A stretch of 18,054 nucleotides of DNA from Bacteroidales bacterium UBA1736 (GTDB taxonomy: Bacteria; Bacteroidota; Bacteroidia; Bacteroidales; UBA932): contig DCIC01000087.1 in the NCBI GenBank assembly GCA_002315825.1, forward strand, positions 1,416 through 19,469. Reading direction: 5' to 3'. A program made the translations under genes and the position numbers. Numbering within the stretch: the first letter of the stretch is position 1; each line of letters opens with the position of its first letter. Below the pieces are notes generated by a model. That model was not told the origin of the DNA. It saw only the letters and a program-made list of their open reading frames with translations, and searched no databases. Below, piece by piece: positions 1-7,331 of the stretch.

Positions 1-1463
1 TTCTCTGTGGTGAGACGGAGAGCCTCGAATTCAGAAGAAAGTCTGGATGTGCTTATGCCCTTGTAAGGAGTTTCCTCTTTTGCGCATTTGCAGCAGCAAG
101 TCATAGGAGACTTGCCGTCGGAAACCTCTGTGAAATTAGGGAATTGGTTGGTTCCGAGAATAAATTCGCGTGACTGCGCGGCAAGAGTGTGACGCTTGGT
201 GTCAGAGGCGAGGATATCGTCCTGTACAAGTCCTTTCTTTGCGTATTCCACAATACCACCTTCTTCCTGAACCTTCAGGAAAATCTTCCAAGCCTCTGCT
301 GCCAGAGAATCTGTAAGGACTTCAATGTAGTAAGAACCGCCTGCGGGGTCAATAACCTTGTCGAAGTGAGACTCTTCCTTGAGAAGAAGCTGTTGGTTGC
401 GTGCTATTCGCTCTGAGAATTCATCAGGCTTCTGGTATGCTGCATCGAATGGTGTAACGCTTATTGAGTTGACACCTGCGATAGCAGCCGACATAGTCTC
501 AGTCTGGGAACGAAGCAGATTGACATACGAATCAAACAGAGTCATATTGTAGAAGGAAGTCTTTGCGTGAATGCAGGTTTTGCAGGAGTCCTTGTCATCT
601 CCGACATATTCCTGTGCAATCTTGGACCAGAGCATACGTGCGGCACGGAATTTTGCTATTTCCATAAAATAGTTTGTGCTGATGCCCATATTGAACTTGA
701 TCCTGCGTGCGATTTCGCTTCCCTCAACGCCTTCGTCTACAAGACGCTTCATATATTCTGCACCCCAGGCGAGGGAATAACCGAGTTCCTGAACGATGTA
801 AGCTCCACTGTCGCTGAGAGCTGAGCCATTCACTGATATGACTTTGAAATCAGGATAACTCTTGACTGTCTCGATAAGAACTTTTCCGGCAGCAATCAGG
901 CTCTCAGTATCCATACCCTTCATAATCATACCCTTGATAGGGTCGAAATCGATGGACGCTTTGATACGTGCGGGGTCATAACCCTTGTTTGCGAAGTAAG
1001 CGACAAGAATCTGTGCGAGTTCAGATGCATGCTTAGGGCATACTCTGAAATTGAGCTCTACGCAGTCGCAATAGATACCGTTGAGCAAAGTCTGTACATA
1101 ATCTGTGCTGAGCTGCTCAGATGGAACCATAAAACCAAGCGAGTCGATACCCTTTCCAAGGACATCGAGCGCTTTCTTGTTTGCCTCTGCAGCGGACTCG
1201 CTGCAAATCTCCTGACGGACAAACCAATTGTTGTCACTTGCCTTGTTACCCCTTACATAAGGGAATTCACCCGGCTCTGAGCCAATGGTGCTTAGGTTCT
1301 CCAAATCGTCTTTCATATAGAAAGGCTGTACTGAGAATCCCTCATCGGTCTTCCAAACCAGTTTCTTTTGGAAATCGGCGCCCTTGAGATCGACTTGAAT
1401 CTTGTCGAGCCAATCCTGACGGGTAGGAGAAGAGAATTCAGAAAATAGTTTTTTGTCTGACAT
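1..1463 (-). CDS. mutA: Methylmalonyl-CoA mutase small subunit (partial, 3' end outside window)
   Basis: Small (beta) subunit of the cytoplasmic, adenosylcobalamin-dependent methylmalonyl-CoA mutase, which interconverts succinyl-CoA and (R)-methylmalonyl-CoA. The frame is open from the ATG at 1463 to the window edge, giving 487 codons of a protein that is usually about 600-640 residues. The N-terminus is typical (MSDKKLFSEF...PTRQDWLDKIQ). The family signature SERIARNQQLLLKEESHFDK followed by VIDPAGGSYYIE lies at about residues 350-383. The small subunit pairs with the catalytic large subunit MutB, and mutB would be expected just past the left edge. A cysteine-rich patch (CCCKC, residues 456-460) lies near the cut end. 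The gene is the last visible member of the operon, 32 nt after meaB. The family call is secure; the C-terminus cannot be judged. Confidence 0.95.
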   Translation of the reverse strand, partial: MSDKKLFSEFSSPTRQDWLDKIQVDLKGADFQKKLVWKTDEGFSVQPFYMKDDLENLSTIGSEPGEFPYVRGNKASDNNWFVRQEICSESAAEANKKALDVLGKGIDSLGFMVPSEQLSTDYVQTLLNGIYCDCVELNFRVCPKHASELAQILVAYFANKGYDPARIKASIDFDPIKGMIMKGMDTESLIAAGKVLIETVKSYPDFKVISVNGSALSDSGAYIVQELGYSLAWGAEYMKRLVDEGVEGSEIARRIKFNMGISTNYFMEIAKFRAARMLWSKIAQEYVGDDKDSCKTCIHAKTSFYNMTLFDSYVNLLRSQTETMSAAIAGVNSISVTPFDAAYQKPDEFSERIARNQQLLLKEESHFDKVIDPAGGSYYIEVLTDSLAAEAWKIFLKVQEEGGIVEYAKKGLVQDDILASDTKRHTLAAQSREFILGTNQFPNFTEVSDGKSPMTCCCKCAKEETPYKGISTSRLSSEFEALRLTTE

Positions 1464-1495
1464 TTTGGCTGTAATTATTTAAATTCAGAAATATT

Positions 1496-2587
1496 CTATT
1501 TAATAAGTTTGTAGTATTCGTCCAATAATGAATGTGCTGCTTTAAAAGGAGTCATCTGACCGTTCCAAACGGATTCTTCCGCTTGATTTATGCGAATCTC
1601 CATCTTATGATAGAAATCGCCGAGAATCCCCGAGTCGATAGTTTCTTTCATCCAGTAATTGTTCTGTCTGCGTCGTCGTATGTCGAAGTATCCATTGGCT
1701 TTCACGAAATCTATATAAGAGAAGACCATTTCAAAAATCTCCTTAATTCCGGTGCCGTTAAGTCCCGAGTATGTTAGGACCTGGCGGGTCCAGCCGCTTT
1801 CAGGAGCGGGGAAGAAATGAAATGCGTTTCGCAGTTGAATTGCAGAAAGTTTGCAAGCGTCAACATTGTCTCCATCGCATTTGTTTATGACAATTCCGTC
1901 CGCCATTTCCATAATGCCGCGTTTGATACCTTGAAGTTCGTCTCCGGCTCCGGACAACTGGATTACAAGAAAGAAATCCACCATCGACTGGCAGGCTGTC
2001 TCGCTTTGACCAACACCTACAGTCTCGATAAATATCTTATCGAAGCCGGCTGCTTCGCAGAGCAATACTGTCTCTCTTGTCTTGCGAGCCACTCCACCGA
2101 GACTTCCTGCTGAAGGGCTTGGACGGATGAATGCATCCTTGCGCCTGACAAGTGTTTCCATACGGGTCTTGTCTCCGAGTATGCTGCCCTTCCCGAACTC
2201 AGAAGAAGGGTCAATTGCAAGAACGGCCAGCTTGCCTGAGTAATTGTCCAACAGGTGGACTCCGAACTTGTCAATGGATGTACTTTTTCCTGCCCCCGGT
2301 ACACCGCTAATGCCTATGCGTACTGACTTTCCGCTGAGTGGCAGGCATTTTTCAATCACCTCCTGAGCTTTGGCATAATGCTCAGGGTTGGTGCTTTCAA
2401 CAAGGGTGACTGCCTGGGAAAGGACAGTAATGTTTCCTTTTGCTATGCCCTCGACCATTTCTCCCACAGACAAATCGTTGTGGCGAAAACTGTCTCTTTT
2501 CAGATAAGGGTTGACTACAGGAGGCTGAGCTATACCTTCATTGACAGACAGGCCCTTGTAGGCTTTATCATTTTCAGGGTGTTCCAT
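1496..2587 (-). CDS. meaB: MeaB/ArgK-type G3E GTPase, methylmalonyl-CoA mutase chaperone
   Basis: P-loop GTPase that, in studied homologues, gates loading of adenosylcobalamin onto methylmalonyl-CoA mutase and protects the mutase from inactivation. The protein has 363 residues, with an N-terminal extension of about 50 before the GTPase core. Visible motifs are Walker A GVPGAGKST (95-103), the IDPSS...GSILGDKTRM segment (125-143), the switch region ETVGVGQSE (188-196) and the guanine-specificity motif NKCD (235-238). The long C-terminal helical region (WMKETID...LLDEYYKLI) fits the MeaB dimerisation arm. It lies 12 nt after the adenosyltransferase gene and 32 nt before mutA, so cofactor synthesis, loading and use are encoded in sequence. 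The older name ArgK (arginine/ornithine transport kinase) is a historical misannotation of this family. Confidence 0.95.
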   Translation of the reverse strand: MEHPENDKAYKGLSVNEGIAQPPVVNPYLKRDSFRHNDLSVGEMVEGIAKGNITVLSQAVTLVESTNPEHYAKAQEVIEKCLPLSGKSVRIGISGVPGAGKSTSIDKFGVHLLDNYSGKLAVLAIDPSSEFGKGSILGDKTRMETLVRRKDAFIRPSPSAGSLGGVARKTRETVLLCEAAGFDKIFIETVGVGQSETACQSMVDFFLVIQLSGAGDELQGIKRGIMEMADGIVINKCDGDNVDACKLSAIQLRNAFHFFPAPESGWTRQVLTYSGLNGTGIKEIFEMVFSYIDFVKANGYFDIRRRRQNNYWMKETIDSGILGDFYHKMEIRINQAEESVWNGQMTPFKAAHSLLDEYYKLIK

Positions 2588-2599
2588 ATTCCCGGCCTA

Positions 2600-3157
2600 T
2601 TAAAGTTTTGTATCGGCTATTCCCGCATCAGCATTGATCTTGCGTGAAAGTGCGAACAGCAGGTCTGAAAGACGGTTGAGATATTTTAATACTCCGTTGC
2701 TGTCAGGATCGATATTATTCTCACGAAGGAATGTCACCACACGACGTTCCACCCTTCTGCAAACTGTCCTGCATACCTGGCATTGGCAGGATGCGGGGTT
2801 TCCTATGGGGAGGATGAAACTTTTGAGAGGCGGAAGACTATGTTCGAGAGAGTCTGTCTCTGCCTCAAGAGCCTTGATTTCTTCAATAAACATATTTTCG
2901 AAACCGGGGTATGCAATAACACCTCCAACAGCAAACAGCTCCCGAATAATTCTTTCCAGCAGCGGCTTATAATACGAAATTCTGCGGATGGCAGGTAAAC
3001 TGCCTTCCGCAGAGCATAACGCATTCAGTAAAGAGATTTGCGAGCTCAGTTCATCCACATCTCCGTACGCTTCCACTCGGGCGTCGTCTTTGGACACTCG
3101 TTTTCCGTCAGGAAGTGAGGTGTTCCCGCTATCTCCTTTACCGGTATAAAGCGACAT
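2600..3157 (-). CDS. pduO: PduO-type cob(I)alamin adenosyltransferase
   Basis: ATP:cob(I)alamin adenosyltransferase that makes adenosylcobalamin, the cofactor of the mutase encoded downstream. The protein has 185 residues, normal for the family. Visible signatures are the N-terminal ATP-binding loop YTGKGDSGNT (4-12), the EAYGDVDEL segment (29-37), RTVCRRVER (130-138) and YLNRLSDLLFALSR (159-172). Its ATG overlaps the epimerase stop by one base (TAATG), which suggests translational coupling. Oddly, the stretch before RTVCRRVER carries C124, C126, C129 and C133 (CxCxxCxxxC), where many homologues have few cysteines and often a histidine. No ion binding can be claimed from sequence. Function is assigned from the family and strongly supported by the neighbouring meaB and mutA. 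Confidence 0.93.
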   Translation of the reverse strand: MSLYTGKGDSGNTSLPDGKRVSKDDARVEAYGDVDELSSQISLLNALCSAEGSLPAIRRISYYKPLLERIIRELFAVGGVIAYPGFENMFIEEIKALEAETDSLEHSLPPLKSFILPIGNPASCQCQVCRTVCRRVERRVVTFLRENNIDPDSNGVLKYLNRLSDLLFALSRKINADAGIADTKL

Positions 3158-3567
3158 TACTTCTTTTTTTCACAAAGTTCGGTGAGAATGCTTTGGGTAG
3201 CCTTTGGGTGAAGGAATGCAATGTTCATTCCGTCAGCACCTGCTCTGGGAGCAGCATCAATAGTGCGGATTGATTTTTCACCGCACTCTGCAAGTGCATT
3301 GGCAACACCATCCTCAACTGCGTATGCCATATGATGGAATCCGGGTCCTCTTGTTTCAAGGAATTTTGCCACTGTGCTGTCCGGGCTTGTCGGCTCGAGC
3401 AACTCGAGTTTGGTATCTCCAACCTTGAGGAATGCAGTCTTGACTTTCTGGTCTGCAACTTCTTCAGTCTTGTAGCATTCAAAACCAAGAACATTTTCAT
3501 AGAAAGGGAGTGCCTCTTCTATGCTATTTACGGCTATGCCGATGTGTTCGATATGTGAAATTTTCAT
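3157..3567 (-). CDS. mce: Methylmalonyl-CoA epimerase
   Basis: Vicinal-oxygen-chelate (glyoxalase-fold) metalloenzyme that interconverts (R)- and (S)-methylmalonyl-CoA, linking the mutase product to the decarboxylase. The protein has 136 residues, the usual size. It opens with ISHIEHIGIAV, with probable metal ligand H8. It then has YENVLGFE, KLELLEP (E55 region), GPGFHHMAY with the HH pair at 78-79, and a C-terminal ILTELCE whose glutamate near residue 130 is the usual last ligand. The HPKAT...GVLIEL-like ending is characteristic of this family rather than of glyoxalase I. The gene lies 22 nt after the Na+-pump subunit gene and overlaps the adenosyltransferase start by one base. Confidence 0.95.
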   Translation of the reverse strand: MKISHIEHIGIAVNSIEEALPFYENVLGFECYKTEEVADQKVKTAFLKVGDTKLELLEPTSPDSTVAKFLETRGPGFHHMAYAVEDGVANALAECGEKSIRTIDAAPRAGADGMNIAFLHPKATQSILTELCEKKK

Positions 3568-3589
3568 GATACTGTATATTAATATTTTA

Positions 3590-4750
3590 TTATCCCAAGA
3601 ATCCGAGGAGGATACCTGCAGCTACGGCTGAACCGATGACACCTGCTACGTTTGGTGCCATAGCGTGCATCAGCAGATGGTTGCCTGGGTCGCACTCGAG
3701 TCCGACTACCTCAGAAACGCGGGCACTGTCAGGAACAGCTGATACTCCTGCGTTTCCGATGAGAGGATTGATCTTATGTCCTTCCTTGCAGAAGAGGTTC
3801 ATAAATTTCACGAACAAAACTCCGCAGGTTGTGGCAATGACGAATGAGAGAAGACCAAGTCCGAAAATCTTTACGGAATTTCCGGTGAGGAAGACGTCAG
3901 CCTGTGTAGAAGCTCCGACTGTCAGACCGATAAGAGTGGTGACTACGTCGATGAGCGGTCCGCGGGCTGTTTCTGCAAGACGGCGGGTTACGCCTGACTC
4001 CTTCAGGAGGTTACCGAAGAAGAGCATTCCGAGCAGAGGAAGTCCTGAAGGGACAATGAAGGCCGTGCAGAGGAATCCGATGATAGGGAAGATGACCTTT
4101 TCTTTCTGTGATACAACACGAGGACGGGCCATTCTAATCATCCTTTCCTTCTTTGTTGTAAGAAGAAGCATAATCGGCTTCTGGATAACCGGCACAAGTG
4201 CCATATATGAGTAGGCCGATACTGCGATGGCTCCCATCAGTTCAGGCGCGAGGCGTCCGCTGAGGAAGATGGCGGTAGGACCGTCAGCTCCTCCGATGAT
4301 GCCGATTGCTCCTGCTTCACTTGGTGTGAAGCCCAAAAGCAGAGCAAGAAGATATGCACCGAAAATTCCGCATTGTGCAGCCGCACCGATCAAAATCAGC
4401 CTTGGCTGGGATATCAGAGCGGAGAAGTCAGTCATAGCACCGATGCCCAGGAAAATCAGAGGCGGATACCATCCCTGCTTCACTCCCTGATAGAGAATGT
4501 TCATAACGGAACCTTTCTCATATACGCCCACCTGAAGTCCAACTCCGGTCGTCGGGTCCATAAACAGAGGAATGTTACCCAGAACCATACCGAATCCGAT
4601 AGGTACGAGAAGCAATGGCTCCCAATGCTTGACAATTCCCAGAGTGATGAAAGTCAGACCTATCAGTATCATTACAAGATGCTGCCAGGTGCAGTTCGCA
4701 AATCCGGTGAATTGCCAGAATTGCTGGAGACTGTCGATAATATTTTCCAT
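3590..4750 (-). CDS. mmdB: Na+-pumping methylmalonyl-CoA/oxaloacetate decarboxylase beta subunit
   Basis: Integral membrane subunit that removes CO2 from carboxybiotin and couples this to Na+ export across the cytoplasmic membrane. The protein has 386 residues and many hydrophobic segments, starting around 24-60. Hallmarks of the OadB/MmdB/GcdB family are present: GGADGPT (153-159), containing the aspartate implicated in Na+ coupling; GNAGVSAVPDSARV (332-345), containing the conserved asparagine and serine region; and a C-terminal NHLLMHAMAPNVAGVIGSA (357-375). Sequence alone does not separate the oxaloacetate, glutaconyl-CoA and methylmalonyl-CoA versions. The operon partners (epimerase, mutase, MmdA-like carboxyltransferase) point to methylmalonyl-CoA. 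Its ATG overlaps the biotin-carrier stop by one base. The ending ...ILLGFLG is complete. Confidence 0.95.
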   Translation of the reverse strand: MENIIDSLQQFWQFTGFANCTWQHLVMILIGLTFITLGIVKHWEPLLLVPIGFGMVLGNIPLFMDPTTGVGLQVGVYEKGSVMNILYQGVKQGWYPPLIFLGIGAMTDFSALISQPRLILIGAAAQCGIFGAYLLALLLGFTPSEAGAIGIIGGADGPTAIFLSGRLAPELMGAIAVSAYSYMALVPVIQKPIMLLLTTKKERMIRMARPRVVSQKEKVIFPIIGFLCTAFIVPSGLPLLGMLFFGNLLKESGVTRRLAETARGPLIDVVTTLIGLTVGASTQADVFLTGNSVKIFGLGLLSFVIATTCGVLFVKFMNLFCKEGHKINPLIGNAGVSAVPDSARVSEVVGLECDPGNHLLMHAMAPNVAGVIGSAVAAGILLGFLG

Positions 4751-5205
4751 TATGCGATAGTTGCTACGTTGGCTCCTTCGAGGACTGAGTCACCCTTGTT
4801 TACGAGAATGGCAGTTACGGTTCCGTCGAACTCTGAAAGAATCTCGTTCTCCATCTTCATAGCTTCGAGGACTGCTATCTTCTGGCCTCTCTTAACTGCC
4901 TGACCTTCCTTTACGTCAATGCTGATGATAACTCCGGGAAGAGGACTGGTGATATTTTTTCCACCGGCTGGAGCCGCTGCCTTAGGTGCAGCGGGTGCTG
5001 CTGCGGGAGCTGCTGCAGGAGCAGGAGCCGCCTTGGGAGCAGCAGGAGCTGCTGCGGGAGCTGCTGCAGGAGCAGGTACGGGAGCGTTTTCGAGCTCTAC
5101 GCTATATGAAACACCATTTACTGTAACGTCGGCGTTATTGCCTTCGATGCTGTTAACGGCTACCTTATATTCGTTGCCATTAATCTTGAATTTATATTCT
5201 TTCAT
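4750..5205 (-). CDS. mmdC: Biotin carboxyl carrier protein (decarboxylase gamma-type subunit)
   Basis: Carries biotin between the carboxyltransferase MmdA and the membrane decarboxylase. I chose the ATG at 5205 (MKEYKFKINGNEYKV, 151 residues). An upstream in-frame ATG at 5259 would overlap oadG and add 18 residues with no family match. The layout is a short N-terminal beta domain (1-40), a flexible Ala/Pro/Lys linker (about 41-82) built from a 17-residue repeat, and a C-terminal biotinyl domain (about 83-151) with the biotin-acceptor motif AMKM (K117). The start lies 2 nt after the oadG stop. The protein would be biotinylated by the ligase encoded just upstream at 7332-7934. The linker length may vary because of its tandem repeat. 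Confidence 0.95.
   Translation of the reverse strand: MKEYKFKINGNEYKVAVNSIEGNNADVTVNGVSYSVELENAPVPAPAAAPAAAPAAPKAAPAPAAAPAAAPAAPKAAAPAGGKNITSPLPGVIISIDVKEGQAVKRGQKIAVLEAMKMENEILSEFDGTVTAILVNKGDSVLEGANVATIA
4981..5076. repeat. 51-bp tandem repeat coding for the Ala/Pro linker of the biotin carrier
   Basis: Two copies, 4981-5025 and 5032-5076, are offset by exactly 51 bp (17 codons) and match at about 41 of 45 positions. They encode the repeated Ala/Pro-rich linker unit ending in PAAPKAA. The period keeps frame, so unit gain or loss would only change linker length. Such linkers are common in biotin carriers; near-identity at the DNA level suggests recent duplication. Confidence 0.85.
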
Positions 5206-5207
5206 TG

Positions 5208-5648
5208 TTATCTCTGTTTTCTGAGGTTCAACATTTTGTTTCCCCATGCGCTCTGGCATGGATTAATTGTGAGTATAAACGGACCACCGTCGTGTGTGTT
5301 GCAACTGATGTGCAAATGTAGCGCGGTGGCAATGGCGGCATATACCTCGTCGCCTCCGCTGATCTGAAGCGCCAGAGCTATGGCTGTAGCCACCTCGTTA
5401 TCCACCTTTCCGGATACTTTCTTCACGGCTTCCACTTTCTTCTCCTTTGGAGCTTTCTTGTATTTTCCCGAGAAGATGTTTCCGGACAGATTGTAGATGA
5501 GGCACAAAATAATCAGCCCGAGGAAAACGCTGCCCACCGCAATTATGGTAAGCGTGAAACCGTGAGGGTCGTTCTGCAACAGACTTTCAGCTTTGGCTGT
5601 TATTGTATGACCGTCAATGTACGGTCTGACTTCGAGCAAATTTATCAT
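5208..5648 (-). CDS. mmdD: OadG/MmdD-like small membrane subunit of the decarboxylase
   Basis: Small single-span membrane protein that, in oxaloacetate and methylmalonyl-CoA decarboxylases, holds the carboxyltransferase against the membrane subunit. The protein has 146 residues. One clear transmembrane segment lies at about 31-53 (FTLTIIAVGSVFLGLIILCL), followed by a charged lysine-rich stretch (60-77) and a C-terminal soluble part. That part contains EVxxAIAxAL twice (about 85-95 and 101-111) and ends in ...SAWGNKMLNLRKQR, resembling the SPW...K ending of Bacteroidales OadG proteins. Its ATG overlaps the mmdA stop by 4 nt (ATGA). The family diverges quickly, so context carries much of the assignment. 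Confidence 0.85.
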   Translation of the reverse strand: MINLLEVRPYIDGHTITAKAESLLQNDPHGFTLTIIAVGSVFLGLIILCLIYNLSGNIFSGKYKKAPKEKKVEAVKKVSGKVDNEVATAIALALQISGGDEVYAAIATALHLHISCNTHDGGPFILTINPCQSAWGNKMLNLRKQR

Positions 5649-7198
5649 AATGGCAGATTATCGTGTTTCTTGGCAGGAACGTTCTGCTGCTTGCCTCGAA
5701 GTGCTTCAAGAGCGCGGATCACGCGGAAACGTGTGGTTGCAGGCTCGATTACATCCTCGATGTAGCCCTTCTGTGCTGCCTGATAAGGATTTGCGAAGAG
5801 GTCATTGTACTCGGCTGTGCGTTCTGCTTTGAGCTGTGCCCTCTTTTCGGGATTTTCCTCATCCTTCAATTCCTTTCCATAAAGAACTCCTACTGCACCA
5901 TCGGCGCCCATCACTGCGATATTGGCTGAAGGCCAAGCGTAGTTGATGTCACCGCGCAGCTGCTTGCAGCTCATTACGATATGAGCTCCGCCGTAGCTCT
6001 TGCGCAGAGTAACTGTAACCTTTGGAACAGTGGCTTCGCCGTATGCGTAGAGAAGCTTTGCTCCGTGGGTGATGATTCCGCCATATTCCTGCTGTGTGCC
6101 GCAGAGGAATCCGGGAACGTCCACGAGGGTTACGAGAGGAATATTGAATGCATCGCAGAAACGTACGAATCTGGCAGCCTTGCGGCTTGCGTTGATGTCA
6201 AGCACGCCTGCCATAGCCTTAGGCTGGTTTGCAACGACACCTACGCTCTGTCCGTTCATATGAGCGAAGCCCACGATGATGTTCTTTGCGTATGAAGCGT
6301 GTACCTCGAAGAAATCACCATCATCAACTATGCTGTTGATAACGGTATACATATCATATGCCTGGTTGAGGTTCTCAGGGATGAATGTGTTGAGCGAGTC
6401 ATCGAGCCTGCCGACAGGGTCGTTCGTTGGCTGGAGAGGCGCTTCTTCCAAATTGTTTTGAGGAAGGAATGAGAGAAGTTTCTTGAGGGATGCAATGGCC
6501 TCGGTCTCATTATCGGCTGCGAAATGAGCCACACCGCTCTTGGAAGTGTGAATCCACGCACCGCCAAGGTCCTCCTGGCTTACAACTTCTCCTGTTACGC
6601 TCTTTACTACTGAAGGTCCGGTGAGGAACATATAGGAAGTATCCTTCACCATAAGAGTGAAGTCAGTGAGAGCAGGGGAATAAACCGCACCGCCGGCGCA
6701 AGGACCGAAGATACCGCTGATCTGAGGGATAACACCTGAACAGAGGATGTTTCTTTCGAAAATCTCAGCATATCCTGCGAGAGCGTCGATACCTTCCTGG
6801 ATACGTGCTCCACCTGAGTCATTGATGCCGATAAAGGGTGCTCCACACTGCATAGCCATATCCATGACTTTGCAGATTTTCTCGGACATAGTCTTGCTCA
6901 ACGAGCCACCGCTGACGGTGAAATCTTGAGCGAAAACGTAAACGATACGACCAGCGATCGTACCTCTACCTGTTACAACACCATCTCCGTCAGTATGGGA
7001 TTTTTCCATACCGAAGTTGGTGCAACGGTGCTGAACGAAGGTGTCGAATTCTTCGAAACTGCCTTCGTCAAGCAATAGCGCCAGGCGCTCGCGTGCGGTC
7101 AGCTTTCCTTTCTCGTGCTGTGCATCGATTCTTTTCTGACCTCCGCCAAGCTCTGCTTTGGCCCTGCGGGCCTTGAGAGAACTGAGTTTGTCTTCCAT
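5645..7198 (-). CDS. mmdA: Methylmalonyl-CoA decarboxylase alpha subunit (carboxyltransferase)
   Basis: Transfers the carboxyl group of (S)-methylmalonyl-CoA to biotin on the carrier protein, releasing propionyl-CoA. It is a cytoplasmic, crotonase-fold biotin-dependent carboxyltransferase. Start chosen at 7198 (MEDKLSSLKARR, 517 residues), which matches family N-termini; the in-frame ATG at 7234 adds 12 atypical residues. Visible motifs are GGGQKRIDAQHEKGKLTARER (18-38), the oxyanion-hole region DSGGARIQEG (127-136), GPCAGGAVYSPALTDF (165-180) and, in the C-terminal half, GGAHIVMSCKQLRGD and AWPSANIAVMGADGAV. Propionyl-CoA carboxylase beta chains share these motifs. The OadB-type pump subunit and the absence of a biotin carboxylase gene in the visible operon favour the decarboxylase. 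It is the first gene of the tightly packed operon. Confidence 0.95.
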   Translation of the reverse strand: MEDKLSSLKARRAKAELGGGQKRIDAQHEKGKLTARERLALLLDEGSFEEFDTFVQHRCTNFGMEKSHTDGDGVVTGRGTIAGRIVYVFAQDFTVSGGSLSKTMSEKICKVMDMAMQCGAPFIGINDSGGARIQEGIDALAGYAEIFERNILCSGVIPQISGIFGPCAGGAVYSPALTDFTLMVKDTSYMFLTGPSVVKSVTGEVVSQEDLGGAWIHTSKSGVAHFAADNETEAIASLKKLLSFLPQNNLEEAPLQPTNDPVGRLDDSLNTFIPENLNQAYDMYTVINSIVDDGDFFEVHASYAKNIIVGFAHMNGQSVGVVANQPKAMAGVLDINASRKAARFVRFCDAFNIPLVTLVDVPGFLCGTQQEYGGIITHGAKLLYAYGEATVPKVTVTLRKSYGGAHIVMSCKQLRGDINYAWPSANIAVMGADGAVGVLYGKELKDEENPEKRAQLKAERTAEYNDLFANPYQAAQKGYIEDVIEPATTRFRVIRALEALRGKQQNVPAKKHDNLPL

Positions 7199-7250
7199 AT
7201 CTAATAAAACGTAATAATTGCCAATGAAATACAAAACGTATTTATCCGAG

Positions 7251-7284
7251 CAAAATTACTTGAAATTGTCAATCCTCCATCAAC
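7251..7284 (-). promoter_or_regulatory. Probable Bacteroidota-type promoter of the mmdA-mutA operon
   Basis: On the minus strand a perfect -7 box TAATTTTG (7258-7251, pattern TAnnTTTG) lies 52 nt before the chosen mmdA start. The -33 element is weak: GTTG at 7284-7281, 22 nt upstream, is the closest match to TTTG. Transcription would start around 7244, giving a leader of about 45 nt. Confidence 0.5.
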
Positions 7285-7299
7285 TTTTGCAAGTGTATT

Positions 7300-7330
7300 T
7301 TTCGATAGCGGCAATCGGTTGCTTTCGAAA
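7300..7330. other. Inverted repeat in the birA-mmdA gap
   Basis: TTTCGA at 7300-7305 and TCGAAA at 7325-7330 are perfect inverted repeats, with a further AGC/GCT pairing inside (7307-7309 with 7321-7323). The repeat begins just after the birA stop. Neither strand shows a strong T-tract behind it, so it is at best a weak terminator or RNA-processing hairpin. The rest of the 133-nt gap holds the mmdA promoter and leader. Confidence 0.4.
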
Positions 7331-7331
7331 T

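Noticed and set aside
3636..4903. Long plus-strand open frames opposite mmdB and the biotin carrier (192, 176 and 87 codons)
   Set aside because: They are antisense shadows of strongly conserved genes, have no recognisable domain and carry shadow-type composition (rich in Arg, Pro, Ser).
4919..5224. Plus-strand frame encoding an Ala/Gly-rich protein
   Set aside because: It is the complement of the Ala/Pro linker repeat of the biotin carrier; low complexity explains the open frame.
5645..7198. mmdA as a propionyl-CoA or acetyl-CoA carboxylase subunit
   Set aside because: The operon carries the Na+-pump beta subunit and the small OadG-type subunit, and no biotin carboxylase gene, which favours the decarboxylase; sequence motifs alone would not decide.
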